Assembly: GCF_007997305.1 (NCBI RefSeq)
Contig: NZ_VORZ01000003.1
Coordinates: 62,001-126,000 of the forward strand
Source: Psychrobacter frigidicola
Lineage (GTDB): Bacteria; Pseudomonadota; Gammaproteobacteria; Pseudomonadales; Moraxellaceae
Length of the DNA stretch: 64,000 bases
Direction: 5' to 3'
The notes beneath the pieces were generated by a model. That model did no database searches. It was not told where the DNA came from and saw only the letters and a program-made list of their open reading frames with translations. Positions 17,679-27,270 of this stretch are shown here, one piece after another. The translations under genes and the position numbers were made by a program. How positions within the stretch are numbered: position 1 is the first letter of the stretch; each line of letters begins with the position of its first letter.

Positions 17679-20519
17679 TTATGCTTTATCATCGTTTTCG
17701 CGGTGCAGACCGTCTTTCCATTTGGTATTGTCACTGCTGTGATTGTCACTCATACGGTGGCTTAGCGTTGCCTCAGCATCACGGCTACGATGACTGAGCG
17801 CTTCTGCTTTAGGATGCGCTTTATTAAAGTTAGTTTGCCCCTTAATCTCTTGAGCAGTGTTTTGCTCATTTATCGTTTTAACATCACCGTCAGACTCGTA
17901 ACCATGGTCTGGATTGGTATCTCCAGTTTGCGAATCGTTAGTTTCCTTGGTGCTATCCATTGCTGAGTCATTATTTACCTGCGTACCGTTTTTTAATTGT
18001 GCCGCGTTTTTTATTTGCGCATAGTCAGTAAGCTTGTCTACCGCATTTTCTAAACTGTGCGGATTGGTACGCACGTGTACTTGCTCTAGATGGGCATCAA
18101 AGGTGTCGGTTAAGAGGGAGTCAAAACGTAGCGCGTTATAGTTGATGAGTGTTTCTGCTTCTTCTTCGCTAATATCACCATTTTGACTGGCATACACCAC
18201 ATAATCTTCAAAGGTTAAGCCTTCAAAGCTGCCCTTATGTTCGGCTTTTTTAAACTTTTGCCATAACGGTTCAATCTCAAGCAAGGTCTGATAGGCGTGT
18301 TCCATACGACCGGTAACATCATCTGGCTCGGTATTGTAATATACCATCGTTTTTAAATAATCACGGAACGGGTTGGCTTCGAAATCATCCATAAAAATGT
18401 CGCCAAGTTGCCTTTTTAGCTCGTCACTGGCAGGCGTAAAGATGCGTCCGCTTGGAAAGGTGACAAAGCTGACCACGCCCGCTGCCAACTGATTGGGGAA
18501 GTTGGCAAAGAAGGAGACAAAGGCTTCTTGAATGGTGTATAGGCTGTCCTGTAACGCCACTTCAGCATGCAAGCGTTCAGCTTCTGATTGGCTGCCATTT
18601 TGATAAAACTGCAATATGGCACTAGCAATAAATAAATGACCATGAATGTCTGCTAAGCGACCAGAAAGCATCTCTTTACGCTTCAAATCGCCCGCAAGTA
18701 AGCCCAATGCCATATCTGCGGTAAGCGCAAAGCTAGCACTTAAGCGGTTAATATGTTTGTAATAAGGACGGGTAAAGCTATCGGCAAAAAGGGGTGCATC
18801 ATTACTGCCACCCATGTAACCAGCAACAAAAGCCTTAGCACCGCGATTAAAGGTATAGCCTAAATGCTTGAAGAATAATTTATCAAAGGGCTTAAGGGCA
18901 GCTTTTTTATCGTCACTTTGTAAAAGCTGTAGCTCATCGAATAGATAAGGATGGCAGCGCATCGCTCCTTGACCAAATATCATCAGTGAGCGCGTCAAAA
19001 TATTTGCGCCCTCAACGGTTATAGAGACTGGAATGGCTTGATAAGGAATGGCTAAAAAGTTACGCGGGCCCATTTGAATGGCACGGCCACCGACCACATC
19101 CATACCGTCATTGACGACGCCACGCATGGTTTCGGTGGCGTAATATTTCGCCATAGCCGTCATAACCGAGGGTGTGCCCCCTTCGTTAAGCCCGCAAGTG
19201 ACGAGATGACGAAAGGCCTCTAACATATAGGTTTGGCTCGCAATACGGCTGGTAGCATCTTGCACGCCTTCGAACTTGCCGACTGAGATTTTGAACTGTT
19301 CACGTACTTTGGCAAATGCGCCAACTGATAAATAAGTCATGCCACCCGCTGAGGTCGACAAAGCAGGTAGTGAGATGCCGCGACCAACGCCCAGACATTC
19401 CATCAGCATCCGCCAACCACGTCCCGCATTTTCGACGCCGCCAATAATATAATCGAGTGGAATAAAGACATCGGTGCCATCAACCGTACCATTCATAAAT
19501 GGCGAGCCGCTCGGATAGTGACGCGGACCGATAATAACGCCTTCATGGTTGGCAGGCACTAGAGCACAAGTAATACCATAATCGGTCTTATTAATATCCC
19601 CTAATAACGCTTCAGGGTCATACATTTTAAAGGCGAGTCCGACTACTGTAGCAATTGGCGCCAGCGTGATCCAGCGCTTAGAGAAGTTCATCCGTAGACC
19701 TAGCGTATGCTCGCCGTCATGCATACCATAACAAACTACCCCTGTATCAGGAATCGCACCCGCATCGGAGCCTGCTTCAGGGCCCGTGAGACCAAAGCAC
19801 GGAATCTCATCGCCTTTAGCTAAGCCCGGTAGCCAGCGCCGTTTTTGTGCTTCCGTACCATAATGCATCAGTAATTCACCAGGCCCCAGAGAATTGGGCA
19901 CCATGCAGCTAACGGCTGCCGTCGGTGAGCGTGAGGCAATTTTACTCATTACGCGGCTTTGGGCGTAAGAGGTAAATGCCAAGCCACCATATTTTTTAGG
20001 GATAATCAGACCTAAAAAGCCATTGTCTTTAATAAATTGCCACGCTTCGGGCGACAACTCTTTATCTTCATGTTGAATTTTCCATTCATCAAGCATCGCG
20101 CACAGCACTTCAACTTCATTATCAATAAAACTTTGTTCTTCAGTTGATAATTGCGGATAAGGGTAATTGGCAAACGTTCTCCAGTTTGGCTTCCCCATAA
20201 ACAGCTCTTTTTCCCACCAGCTGGTACCCGCATCAAGCGCCTCACGTTCAGTATCGCTCATACTCGGCATTGCACCGCCCAAAGCTTTATACACCGGTTT
20301 TGTAATCAGTATTTTTCGGATTGGTGGAATGAGTAATACTAAGCATAATAGTGCGATTGGCGCGCCCAAAATCAGGGACCACGGACTGATAAAAGCGGTC
20401 ACCAATACCGTGATAATGGCAACGATACTGCCCGTGATGCGCGACAATGACTGTAAAAAGATGGCCAAAACGACGGCTAACTGTATGAGTACTGCCAAAA
20501 TAAATAAGCCAATCGCCAT
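17679..20519 (-). CDS. fadE: Acyl-CoA dehydrogenase FadE with C-terminal extension
   Basis: A 946-residue FadE-type acyl-CoA dehydrogenase, the flavoenzyme of the first step of fatty-acid beta-oxidation. Residues 1-55 form a hydrophobic N-terminal anchor. The dehydrogenase core (about 80-500) includes FGLTGPEAGSDAGAIPDTG and the ALSTSAGGMTYLSVGAFAKV segment; the FadE-specific C-terminal domain follows with NRLSASFALTADMALGLLAG. E. coli FadE is about 814 residues. The surplus lies in a hydrophilic tail of roughly 120 residues rich in Asp, Asn, Ser, Thr and His. The upstream 450 bases hold no other clear gene but contain a heptamer repeat. Confidence 0.93.
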   Translation of the reverse strand: MAIGLFILAVLIQLAVVLAIFLQSLSRITGSIVAIITVLVTAFISPWSLILGAPIALLCLVLLIPPIRKILITKPVYKALGGAMPSMSDTEREALDAGTSWWEKELFMGKPNWRTFANYPYPQLSTEEQSFIDNEVEVLCAMLDEWKIQHEDKELSPEAWQFIKDNGFLGLIIPKKYGGLAFTSYAQSRVMSKIASRSPTAAVSCMVPNSLGPGELLMHYGTEAQKRRWLPGLAKGDEIPCFGLTGPEAGSDAGAIPDTGVVCYGMHDGEHTLGLRMNFSKRWITLAPIATVVGLAFKMYDPEALLGDINKTDYGITCALVPANHEGVIIGPRHYPSGSPFMNGTVDGTDVFIPLDYIIGGVENAGRGWRMLMECLGVGRGISLPALSTSAGGMTYLSVGAFAKVREQFKISVGKFEGVQDATSRIASQTYMLEAFRHLVTCGLNEGGTPSVMTAMAKYYATETMRGVVNDGMDVVGGRAIQMGPRNFLAIPYQAIPVSITVEGANILTRSLMIFGQGAMRCHPYLFDELQLLQSDDKKAALKPFDKLFFKHLGYTFNRGAKAFVAGYMGGSNDAPLFADSFTRPYYKHINRLSASFALTADMALGLLAGDLKRKEMLSGRLADIHGHLFIASAILQFYQNGSQSEAERLHAEVALQDSLYTIQEAFVSFFANFPNQLAAGVVSFVTFPSGRIFTPASDELKRQLGDIFMDDFEANPFRDYLKTMVYYNTEPDDVTGRMEHAYQTLLEIEPLWQKFKKAEHKGSFEGLTFEDYVVYASQNGDISEEEAETLINYNALRFDSLLTDTFDAHLEQVHVRTNPHSLENAVDKLTDYAQIKNAAQLKNGTQVNNDSAMDSTKETNDSQTGDTNPDHGYESDGDVKTINEQNTAQEIKGQTNFNKAHPKAEALSHRSRDAEATLSHRMSDNHSSDNTKWKDGLHRENDDKA

Positions 20520-20786
20520 GACTGTCTCCTTAGCAAAGAGTGAATGAACAATATGAAGGTTTTCAAATAATACAATTTGATTAATAAAGATGAGTTAATA
20601 ATAAGGTTTAAAGCCCAGTTAATAGTAAGTTTTTATTAACAATAGCAGTCAACTACTCATAAGTGTCAATGATAACGCTTAATAAAACATAAAGAACGCT
20701 ATTCGCTCAAAAAACAGTAAGAAAAAGTAAATATATTTTAACCCATGCTATAGATGACGGACACAAATTTAGGCATCAATATGAAA

Positions 20787-20828
20787 TGCCTCTTGCCTCT
20801 TGCCTCTTGCCTCTTGCCTCTTGCCTCT
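20787..20828 (+). repeat. Tandem heptamer repeat, TGCCTCT x 6
   Basis: Six exact copies of TGCCTCT run from 20787 to 20828, followed by one degenerate copy (TGGTTCT) and TGCC. The repeat sits between the fadE start and the radC end, both on the minus strand. An ATG at 20781 opens a 47-codon plus-strand frame through the repeat (MKCLLPLASCLLPLAS...), with only AGG as a weak ribosome binding site. A seven-base unit would shift frame on gain or loss of a copy. Whether anything is translated is unknown. Confidence 0.85.
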
Positions 20829-20969
20829 TGGTTCTTGCCAATTATCAATAAAGAAACAGCAGTGCTGTGTCAATTATCTATAGCAGTAGTCACAGCACAG
20901 GTTCAGATGAAAAATGATTATTAATTAACTTAGCCTTCCAATAGGAATAGCTAACTGAAAAGCTACTTG

Positions 20970-21653
20970 CTAGCTGAAAGGTGCCAAGCCGTTTTCAGCA
21001 TAAGATAGCGTATCATTGCGCCCGACAATAATATGATCAATGAGAGATAAGTCTATTAAGTCACAAGCTTTTTTTAGCTCATAAGTTAAAAGGTTATCTG
21101 CTGTTGAAGGCTTGGCATCGGTATGAGGGTGATTATGCGCGACAATTAATTGGCTGGCAGCGTGGGTCAACGCATGACGGAGTACGTGCTTGATACAGAC
21201 CGAGCAGGATGAGATACCGCCCGTAAATAGGATCTCATAGTTGAGTAAGTTGAGCGCATTGTCCAAGCACAGTACTGCAAAAACCTCGCGGTGCTCTCCA
21301 CGCAATTGGGTGCTGATATAGTCTTTGACCACTTGTGAGCGCCCAAGCGCTTGCCCGGTTTTCAGCTGACTGTCTAGATAGCGGGTACCCATCTCAAGCG
21401 AAGCAAGGATTTGCGCATATTTGGCAGGGCCGATACCATGGCAGGCAAGCACCTCTTCTTTTGGTGCGGATAGTAGTTCGGCAAGACTGCCAAAATGGGT
21501 AATCAGATACCGCGCAAGCTCAATAGCGGATTGCGCTTGGGTGCCTGTGCGTAAAAATATGGCTAATATTTCGGCATCAGATAAGTGTGCTGCCCCAAAC
21601 TTTAATAGCTTTTCACGTGGTCGGTCGTCTTCGTGCCAATCTTTGATAGCCAT
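20970..21653 (-). CDS. radC: RadC-like JAB-domain protein
   Basis: A 227-residue protein of normal RadC length. The helix-hairpin-helix ACHGIGPAKYAQILA lies at about 70-84, and the JAB/MPN metalloprotease-like motif HNHPHTDAKPSTAD is at 173-186, with Glu120 as the likely catalytic partner. The usual HPSG is changed to HPHT here, but the metal-binding His, His and Asp remain. RadC was linked to DNA repair, yet its biochemical activity is unproven. AAGGAATATTA precedes the ATG. It diverges from coaBC across 135 bases, a neighbourhood seen in many proteobacteria. Confidence 0.93.
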   Translation of the reverse strand: MAIKDWHEDDRPREKLLKFGAAHLSDAEILAIFLRTGTQAQSAIELARYLITHFGSLAELLSAPKEEVLACHGIGPAKYAQILASLEMGTRYLDSQLKTGQALGRSQVVKDYISTQLRGEHREVFAVLCLDNALNLLNYEILFTGGISSCSVCIKHVLRHALTHAASQLIVAHNHPHTDAKPSTADNLLTYELKKACDLIDLSLIDHIIVGRNDTLSYAENGLAPFS

Positions 21654-21788
21654 TAATATTCCTTGAGAATGAGGTGCTTACGGAACGAGTAGAGATAAGC
21701 ATGGAAAATATTACCCAATTTAACGCATAATTGTTACTATAAGCGCAATCATATCCTTCAACCTCATTCTGTTAAAAATGCCACGCTT

Positions 21789-23147
21789 ATGACAAACGTT
21801 CTGCTTGCTATTACTGGCGGTATCGCCGCTTATAAATCTGCTGTATTTGCTCGTCTTTTAATGAAAGCGGGATATGAGGTGCGCGTCATTATGACGGTGG
21901 GCGCGCAAGCTTTTATTACCCCGCTGACTTTACAAGCCTTAACAGGTAATGAGGTACATACCTCCTTACTTGATGAACATGCTGAAGCAGGTATGGGTCA
22001 TATCGAGCTAGCAAAATGGGCTGATCTCGTTATCATTGCGCCTGCTTCAGCCAACACCTTAGCAAGGCTCGCGATGGGTATGGCTGATGACTTATTGACC
22101 ACCGTATGTTTAGCAACCACGGCACCCGTCATCATTGCGCCTGCCATGAATCAGCAAATGTGGGCGCATCCGGCGGTCACTCTTAATGTCATGACGCTAC
22201 GCGATATGAATTATCATATCATTATGCCAGAAAGTGGTGAGCAAGCGTGTGGCGATGTGGGCGCGGGGCGGTTACCTGAGCCTGAGCAGTTATTGGCTGA
22301 GATACGCATGTTTAGCGCCCAACAAATTATTCCGCAACGTCTGTTAGGTAAAACGGTGGTTATTACCGCGGGACCTACGGTCGAAGCTATTGATCCGGTA
22401 CGCTATTTATCCAATCACTCTTCAGGAAAGATGGGCTTTGCTTTAGCGCGCGCTTGCGTTGAAGCAGGCGCTGAGGTAATTTTAATCGCTGGCGGTAAAG
22501 TCGCATTGCCAACACCGCTTGGCGTTACGCGTATCGATGTGTTGTCAGCGCAAGAAATGCTCATTGTTGCCCAGCAATGTGTTGCCGGAACGCACAACGT
22601 ACTTCAGTTTAAAGAAGAAGCGCACGATCATAATCACCATCATGAGCACGACCATGGCGACTGCGGTTGTAATGACGACAACCATGATGACCACGCTAAA
22701 GTCTCTACGGAAGATGGTAGCCTAGTCGCAGATATATTCATCTCGACCGCCGCCGTTGCTGATTACCGTACTGAAGAGGCCGCGCCGCAAAAGATTAAAA
22801 AAACCCAAGATATAATGACGCTTAATCTGATCAAAAATCCTGATATATTAGCAACTATTTCTCATGCGCATCCAGAATTATTTGTGGTGGGCTTCGCCGC
22901 CGAAACTCAAGACGTGGAACACTATGCCCGTGGTAAACTGGTCGCTAAAGACTTAGACATGATTGCCTGTAATGATGTCTCACGCGCGGATATTGGTTTT
23001 GCAAGTGACAACAATGCGATGCAAGTATTTTTCGCTGAGTATTATCAGCAAGATATGGTCACTCTTGATAAAGCCAGTAAAGATGATATTGCCAAGCAAC
23101 TGACCGCTATTATTGGTGAAACTCTGTTGCAGCGTCAACATGGTTAA
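21789..23147 (+). CDS. coaBC: CoaBC bifunctional phosphopantothenoylcysteine synthetase/decarboxylase
   Basis: A 452-residue fusion that makes 4'-phosphopantetheine in CoA synthesis: CoaB joins cysteine to phosphopantothenate and CoaC decarboxylates the product with FMN. The CoaC half (1-185) has the catalytic His71 in GMGHIELAKWAD, PAMNQQMW at about 118-125 and the active-site Cys154 in ESGEQACGDVGAGRL. The CoaB half has GPTVEAIDPVRYLSNHSSGKMG. Between residues 268 and 312 lies an insertion not found in E. coli CoaBC, including a stretch of His, Asp and Cys at 278-302. It is followed after 70 bases by a TSUP gene on the same strand. Confidence 0.95.
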   Translation: MTNVLLAITGGIAAYKSAVFARLLMKAGYEVRVIMTVGAQAFITPLTLQALTGNEVHTSLLDEHAEAGMGHIELAKWADLVIIAPASANTLARLAMGMADDLLTTVCLATTAPVIIAPAMNQQMWAHPAVTLNVMTLRDMNYHIIMPESGEQACGDVGAGRLPEPEQLLAEIRMFSAQQIIPQRLLGKTVVITAGPTVEAIDPVRYLSNHSSGKMGFALARACVEAGAEVILIAGGKVALPTPLGVTRIDVLSAQEMLIVAQQCVAGTHNVLQFKEEAHDHNHHHEHDHGDCGCNDDNHDDHAKVSTEDGSLVADIFISTAAVADYRTEEAAPQKIKKTQDIMTLNLIKNPDILATISHAHPELFVVGFAAETQDVEHYARGKLVAKDLDMIACNDVSRADIGFASDNNAMQVFFAEYYQQDMVTLDKASKDDIAKQLTAIIGETLLQRQHG

Positions 23148-23217
23148 TAGCATTAGTCATTCTAACAGTAAAAAATAGTATGTATGAAGCATCCAATATT
23201 AAGCTGCAAATAACATA

Positions 23218-23994
23218 ATGGACAGTGATCCTATTCAGACGCTGATGCTTATAGCAATCTTCGCACTGGCATCAATACTGCATGGCATTAGCGGTATTGG
23301 TTTAACCTTAATAGCGACCACTGCTTTAGCAAGCCTATATCCATTACCTCATGCTATTGTGCTAGTCATTTTTCCGTCTTTATTACTCAATGCGATGACG
23401 TGGCTCATCGGCGGCGGACGTAGTATCTGGCAAAACTTCATCCATTATGGCAGGCGCTATTGGTTATTGGCCCTAACCAGTTTGCTTGGTAGCCTGTTAG
23501 GTGCCCAGTTATTACTATGGGTCAACAGCGCTTATATTTTGCTGATACTTGCGGCTGTGATTGGCTTTTATGTCTTAAGTACGCTACTTGGCAAACAAAT
23601 TCGGCTGCCAAATACCAAGCCAGTACTAATCATCGTTGGCTTAAGCGCAGGTATTATTGGCGGTGCGACCAATGCCATGTCAACAATCTTGATGATGTAT
23701 TTGCTTTCAGCGAGTGAAGATAAAAACACCATCGCTAAAGTCGGTAATATGTGTTATTTTTTAGGAAAAGTAGCACAAATTATCGTTCTGCGGGAGCCTA
23801 TTTTGGCACTTAGTAGTAACGAATGGCAGTTGATTGCTTTACTCAGTATACTTTCTCTTGGCGCATTATTCATCGGCATTCGACTGCGTCGCCACGTACC
23901 GCAAGCGCGTTTTCGTCAACTTATTCTATTGATTTTAACGGTACTTGGGGTACGTATTGGTTGGCAAGGAATGTCGGCATTGTTGACGTTATAA
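23218..23994 (+). CDS. TSUP (TauE/SafE) family membrane transporter, second copy
   Basis: A 258-residue inner-membrane protein with about eight hydrophobic helices. The N-terminal signature reads SILHGISGIGLTLIATTALA and the second-half signature GLSAGIIGGATNAMSTILMMYL, which place it in the TSUP family but in a different branch from the copy at 15018. Substrates in the family are sulfur-containing anions; this one cannot be assigned. It starts 70 bases after coaBC and may share its transcript. No good ribosome binding site is obvious before the ATG. Confidence 0.85.
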   Translation: MDSDPIQTLMLIAIFALASILHGISGIGLTLIATTALASLYPLPHAIVLVIFPSLLLNAMTWLIGGGRSIWQNFIHYGRRYWLLALTSLLGSLLGAQLLLWVNSAYILLILAAVIGFYVLSTLLGKQIRLPNTKPVLIIVGLSAGIIGGATNAMSTILMMYLLSASEDKNTIAKVGNMCYFLGKVAQIIVLREPILALSSNEWQLIALLSILSLGALFIGIRLRRHVPQARFRQLILLILTVLGVRIGWQGMSALLTL

Positions 23995-24047
23995 ATTGTG
24001 CAACACTAAATATAAAGCATTAGTTATAGAGAGCTAATGATAAAGAG

Positions 24048-24974
24048 TTAGTTGCTGTTAGAACTTGCTTCATCAAAAAAAATCTGTTGGGCCAAGCGAA
24101 AGGTATTACAGTGCGCCTCAACCACATCTTCAATATCTTCTGAATAGCCGCCGCCCATTACGATGGCGACCGGTATGTTTGCCGCTTTTGCATGCCGTAA
24201 GACATATTCATCGCGCGCTTTGCAGCCTTCCTGCGACAATGCTAGTTTGCCTAATTTATCCGTGGCAAGCACGTCTACCGCAGACTGATAAAAAATTATA
24301 TCCGGCGCAAATTCTGTGATTAAACGCGGCAAAGTATCCGCCAAAATCTGTAAGTATTCAGTGTCTTCCATATCCGTTGCCAGCTCAATATCAAGGTCAG
24401 AGATTTGCTTACGAAATGGATAGTTTTTGGCGCCATGCATACTAAACACAAAGACGCGCGGCTCATCCGCCATAATACTGGCGTTGCCGTTGCCTTGGTG
24501 TACATCTAAATCGACGACCAAAATTTTCTTTGCCTGTCCACGTGCGAGTAATAAATTACTAGCGATACAAACATCATTGAAAACACAAAACCCTTCGCCA
24601 TGATCGGCAAAGGCATGGTGTGTCCCACCCGCGACATTCATGGCCACGCCATATTGTTGCGCATACAAGGCACACTCATAAGTGGCATGCGCGATATATC
24701 GTCCGCGATCGACCAAGGTGGGTGTCATCTCAAAACCAATCGGGCGCGCCTCTTTAGCGGTCAAGGTTTGGGTCTTGAGTTTATGCCAATATTCAGTTGT
24801 ATGTGTGGTTAAAATCTCCTCTTCACTTAGTTTTTTTGGCGCAAAAAAGTTAGCTTGAGTAATAATCCCTTCTGCCAATAGCCGCTCAGGAATCATAGTG
24901 TATTTTTGCATCGGAAAACGATGTTTTTCAGGGACTGAATAACGAAAAATCTCAGAATAGGCAATTTTTAGCAT
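24048..24974 (-). CDS. Histone-deacetylase-family (AcuC-like) hydrolase
   Basis: A 308-residue protein with the arginase/deacetylase fold. The catalytic tandem histidines are in GGTHHAF (H119, H120). The zinc ligands are in DLDVHQGNGNA (D157 and H159), with a later Asp in the second-half DVLATDKLGKLALS loop, and the tyrosine-bearing GGGY motif is near residue 280. Bacterial members remove acetyl groups from lysine residues, polyamines or small acetylated amines. With no histones here, the target is unknown. The gene stands alone between a TSUP transporter and two unrecognised genes. It starts at ATG 24974. Confidence 0.9.
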   Translation of the reverse strand: MLKIAYSEIFRYSVPEKHRFPMQKYTMIPERLLAEGIITQANFFAPKKLSEEEILTTHTTEYWHKLKTQTLTAKEARPIGFEMTPTLVDRGRYIAHATYECALYAQQYGVAMNVAGGTHHAFADHGEGFCVFNDVCIASNLLLARGQAKKILVVDLDVHQGNGNASIMADEPRVFVFSMHGAKNYPFRKQISDLDIELATDMEDTEYLQILADTLPRLITEFAPDIIFYQSAVDVLATDKLGKLALSQEGCKARDEYVLRHAKAANIPVAIVMGGGYSEDIEDVVEAHCNTFRLAQQIFFDEASSNSN

Positions 24975-25059
24975 AAGAATAACTGTCTTAAAAATGATGT
25001 TTGTTAAAAATATAGATAATGAGTAAAAGTTAAAATTTACTTATATTTGGATATGATGC

Positions 25060-25884
25060 TTACTGAACGAATTGTGTTGGTAAAAAGAACGTCCGTGCAT
25101 CCGCCTGCTGACGTAACTCGCCGAGTAAAACCGACAACTCTTCAGCAGGATCTTGAGTGTTGACTAAATCACTAAACATCTCATAGGCGACGGTGGTCAT
25201 CGCAATCACACTTTGTAATAAATGCTCAATAATATAATCATCAATACCTACTACTTCGACATCAATGGCATTCTTATAACGTATCTCACCATCATTAACA
25301 TCCATCTCTAGATTACCGATGAGCATGTCATAGTTGATTTGAGTAATAAGCAGCATCGCCGCGCTTTGATGGCTTTCAGGTATCAAAAAAGGCAAAATGC
25401 CATAGACTGCCAGTAAACTATTATTTTCTTGCACTCTAAATAGGTAGCCACAGTCTATTTGCTTATTGTTCATGCGCAGAGACAAATGGTGTGACTGCTG
25501 GCTATCAGAAGACTTTGGACGATAATACGTATAGTGCCATTCTTTTTCATATAGGTATTGTTTGAGATAATCGACAATGGGCATCTCATTACTGACATTA
25601 GAGTCTGAACTTTTAGAGTCACTGCTTCCAACATCATTGTCATTGCTTTTAAAATCGTGTTTCTGAGTATTGCTAGAAACAGGCAAATTACTGTCGTCAG
25701 GGTTTGTACTTTTGTTGTTCTCATTAATATCAGTATTGAGTTCGCTCTTTAAGTCATTACTACTACTATCTGCTTGCGGCGAGCTATGAGGCACTTCTGT
25801 TTCATCAACAACAGACTGCGGTGCTGCAGTAGTCAATAGTCGTTTGATTCTTTGCCATAAGCTACGTTTATTGGTATGACTCAT
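25060..25884 (-). CDS. Unrecognised protein with a YbjN-like C-terminal domain
   Basis: A 274-residue soluble protein. After a short basic start (NKRSLWQRIKRLLTTAA), residues about 25-100 form a low-complexity linker rich in Ser, Asn and Asp. Residues 105-274 form a globular domain. Its core, with AMLLITQINYDMLIGNLEMD then GEIRYKNAIDVE, resembles the YbjN-like sensory fold related to type III secretion chaperones, but the match is by eye and tentative. The next gene upstream on the same strand ends 82 bases away, so the two may be co-transcribed. Function unknown. Confidence 0.6.
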   Translation of the reverse strand: MSHTNKRSLWQRIKRLLTTAAPQSVVDETEVPHSSPQADSSSNDLKSELNTDINENNKSTNPDDSNLPVSSNTQKHDFKSNDNDVGSSDSKSSDSNVSNEMPIVDYLKQYLYEKEWHYTYYRPKSSDSQQSHHLSLRMNNKQIDCGYLFRVQENNSLLAVYGILPFLIPESHQSAAMLLITQINYDMLIGNLEMDVNDGEIRYKNAIDVEVVGIDDYIIEHLLQSVIAMTTVAYEMFSDLVNTQDPAEELSVLLGELRQQADARTFFLPTQFVQ

Positions 25885-25966
25885 AACTATTGCTTTTATT
25901 AATAGATGAAGAAAATTAGATAAATGTCGCTAACTAGGTACTGCTAAATAAACGAATAGTGGCTGG

Positions 25967-27064
25967 TTAAGAAATACCAAACCCTAAGCTGTTTTTAATA
26001 TCGGCCTGCGCATAAAATGCTTGTAGCATCTCACGAATATGGTCAGTGAACCATTCACTATCAATGGCATCATGAGCAAGTGGCAATAGAGATGTGCTCA
26101 AACCTTCCATAGCTTTGGTGTCAACATTTAAACCCAATGCTAAGGTAGCAATGGAGTCAGACTGATGGGTGTTATACCAAGTCTCGACCGCTGCTGCGAC
26201 TAAGCTATGCAAATAGGGTGAGATACGCAGACGATTAAAGCTTTGCTGTACACTGGCTTCGATATGGTCAATGCTATTGTTCTCAGGCTTATCACTTAAA
26301 TATTTTTGCAGCTGACTGACCGGCTGGTCTTTGATACGTGCCCAACCAGTAATAAGCAAGCGCGTGACTTCTTCATTTGATAAATGCTCTTGTGCATTGG
26401 TTTCGGCGCGGCGAGTCAAATCTTTAATATTGCGATGCAAATATGCTTGCAACTTTTCATCAAGATTGCGGTTAGTGGCTTTTTCAAATGAGCTGCGTCC
26501 GAGCTTCATTAATTTACCCACGCCGCCCGCTTTATCAAGTGTGGTTTCCATAAAGTCATTGATCGCGTGATATAGCGTCTGAGTCAACAGGTCGGCAAAG
26601 GTATCATTACCAATGAGGCTATGAATCAGGATATTACGCTGCTGCTCATGACTGCCGATATACGTCGTGAGCGTGTCAATCTGGGTGTCATCGACCAGCT
26701 CGGATAAGGGTACGTTATCGTTGACTGGATGATAAATAGTTGTGTGTAAGATATCGCGGATGTCAGCGCGCATGACCTCACTCATCGGCTGGCTTAATAA
26801 CCAGTCATTAAGTAAATGCTGCAAGTCTGCGCAGCTCACATAGTTACGCATCGGCTGCGCGCCAAGCCAGTGCCATGCGCCCATAGCTAGTGGTTCAGCT
26901 TGTGTGCGTAACCACTGTTGCATAAAGGCAACTTGTGCCTCAATTAAGCTGTCTATTGTTAAAGTAGCCGTTTTAGTACCAACAGTATCTGACTGATTAT
27001 CTAGATTTTGAATATCTTTTGAGGTCTGCATATGTTTCGGAGTCTGCTTCTGTTTTAAGGCCAA
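25967..27064 (-). CDS. Unrecognised 365-residue helical protein
   Basis: A hydrophilic, predominantly helical 365-residue protein without a signal peptide or clear membrane segment. The first 30 residues are polar and likely disordered. The middle carries AGGVGKLMKLGRSSFEKATN and several regular amphipathic helices; the end reads LGFGIS. I do not recognise the family. It lies 82 bases upstream of the YbjN-like gene and diverges from ccmA across about 200 bases. GC content and codon use look like the neighbours, so it seems a resident gene. Confidence 0.6.
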   Translation of the reverse strand: MALKQKQTPKHMQTSKDIQNLDNQSDTVGTKTATLTIDSLIEAQVAFMQQWLRTQAEPLAMGAWHWLGAQPMRNYVSCADLQHLLNDWLLSQPMSEVMRADIRDILHTTIYHPVNDNVPLSELVDDTQIDTLTTYIGSHEQQRNILIHSLIGNDTFADLLTQTLYHAINDFMETTLDKAGGVGKLMKLGRSSFEKATNRNLDEKLQAYLHRNIKDLTRRAETNAQEHLSNEEVTRLLITGWARIKDQPVSQLQKYLSDKPENNSIDHIEASVQQSFNRLRISPYLHSLVAAAVETWYNTHQSDSIATLALGLNVDTKAMEGLSTSLLPLAHDAIDSEWFTDHIREMLQAFYAQADIKNSLGFGIS

Positions 27065-27270
27065 CTGATGTTTTTAGAACTGTCTATGTTATCAAGATTT
27101 GCCTATGTTTTAAAATAATACCAATCGACAATTTGTTATACTGTAGCGTGGTCATGAGCATAGCGTATTATGCCATGAACGCAATAGTTGTTTTTGGTGA
27201 ATATTTAACGTTTGTATAACAGATATCTTGCCTAAAAATAGACAGATAAGCCAGATAATAAGAGGTTTTA

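Noticed and set aside
20781..20924. 47-codon plus-strand frame through the heptamer repeat
   Set aside because: Weak ribosome binding site and peptide composed mainly of repeat; listed under the repeat, not as a gene.
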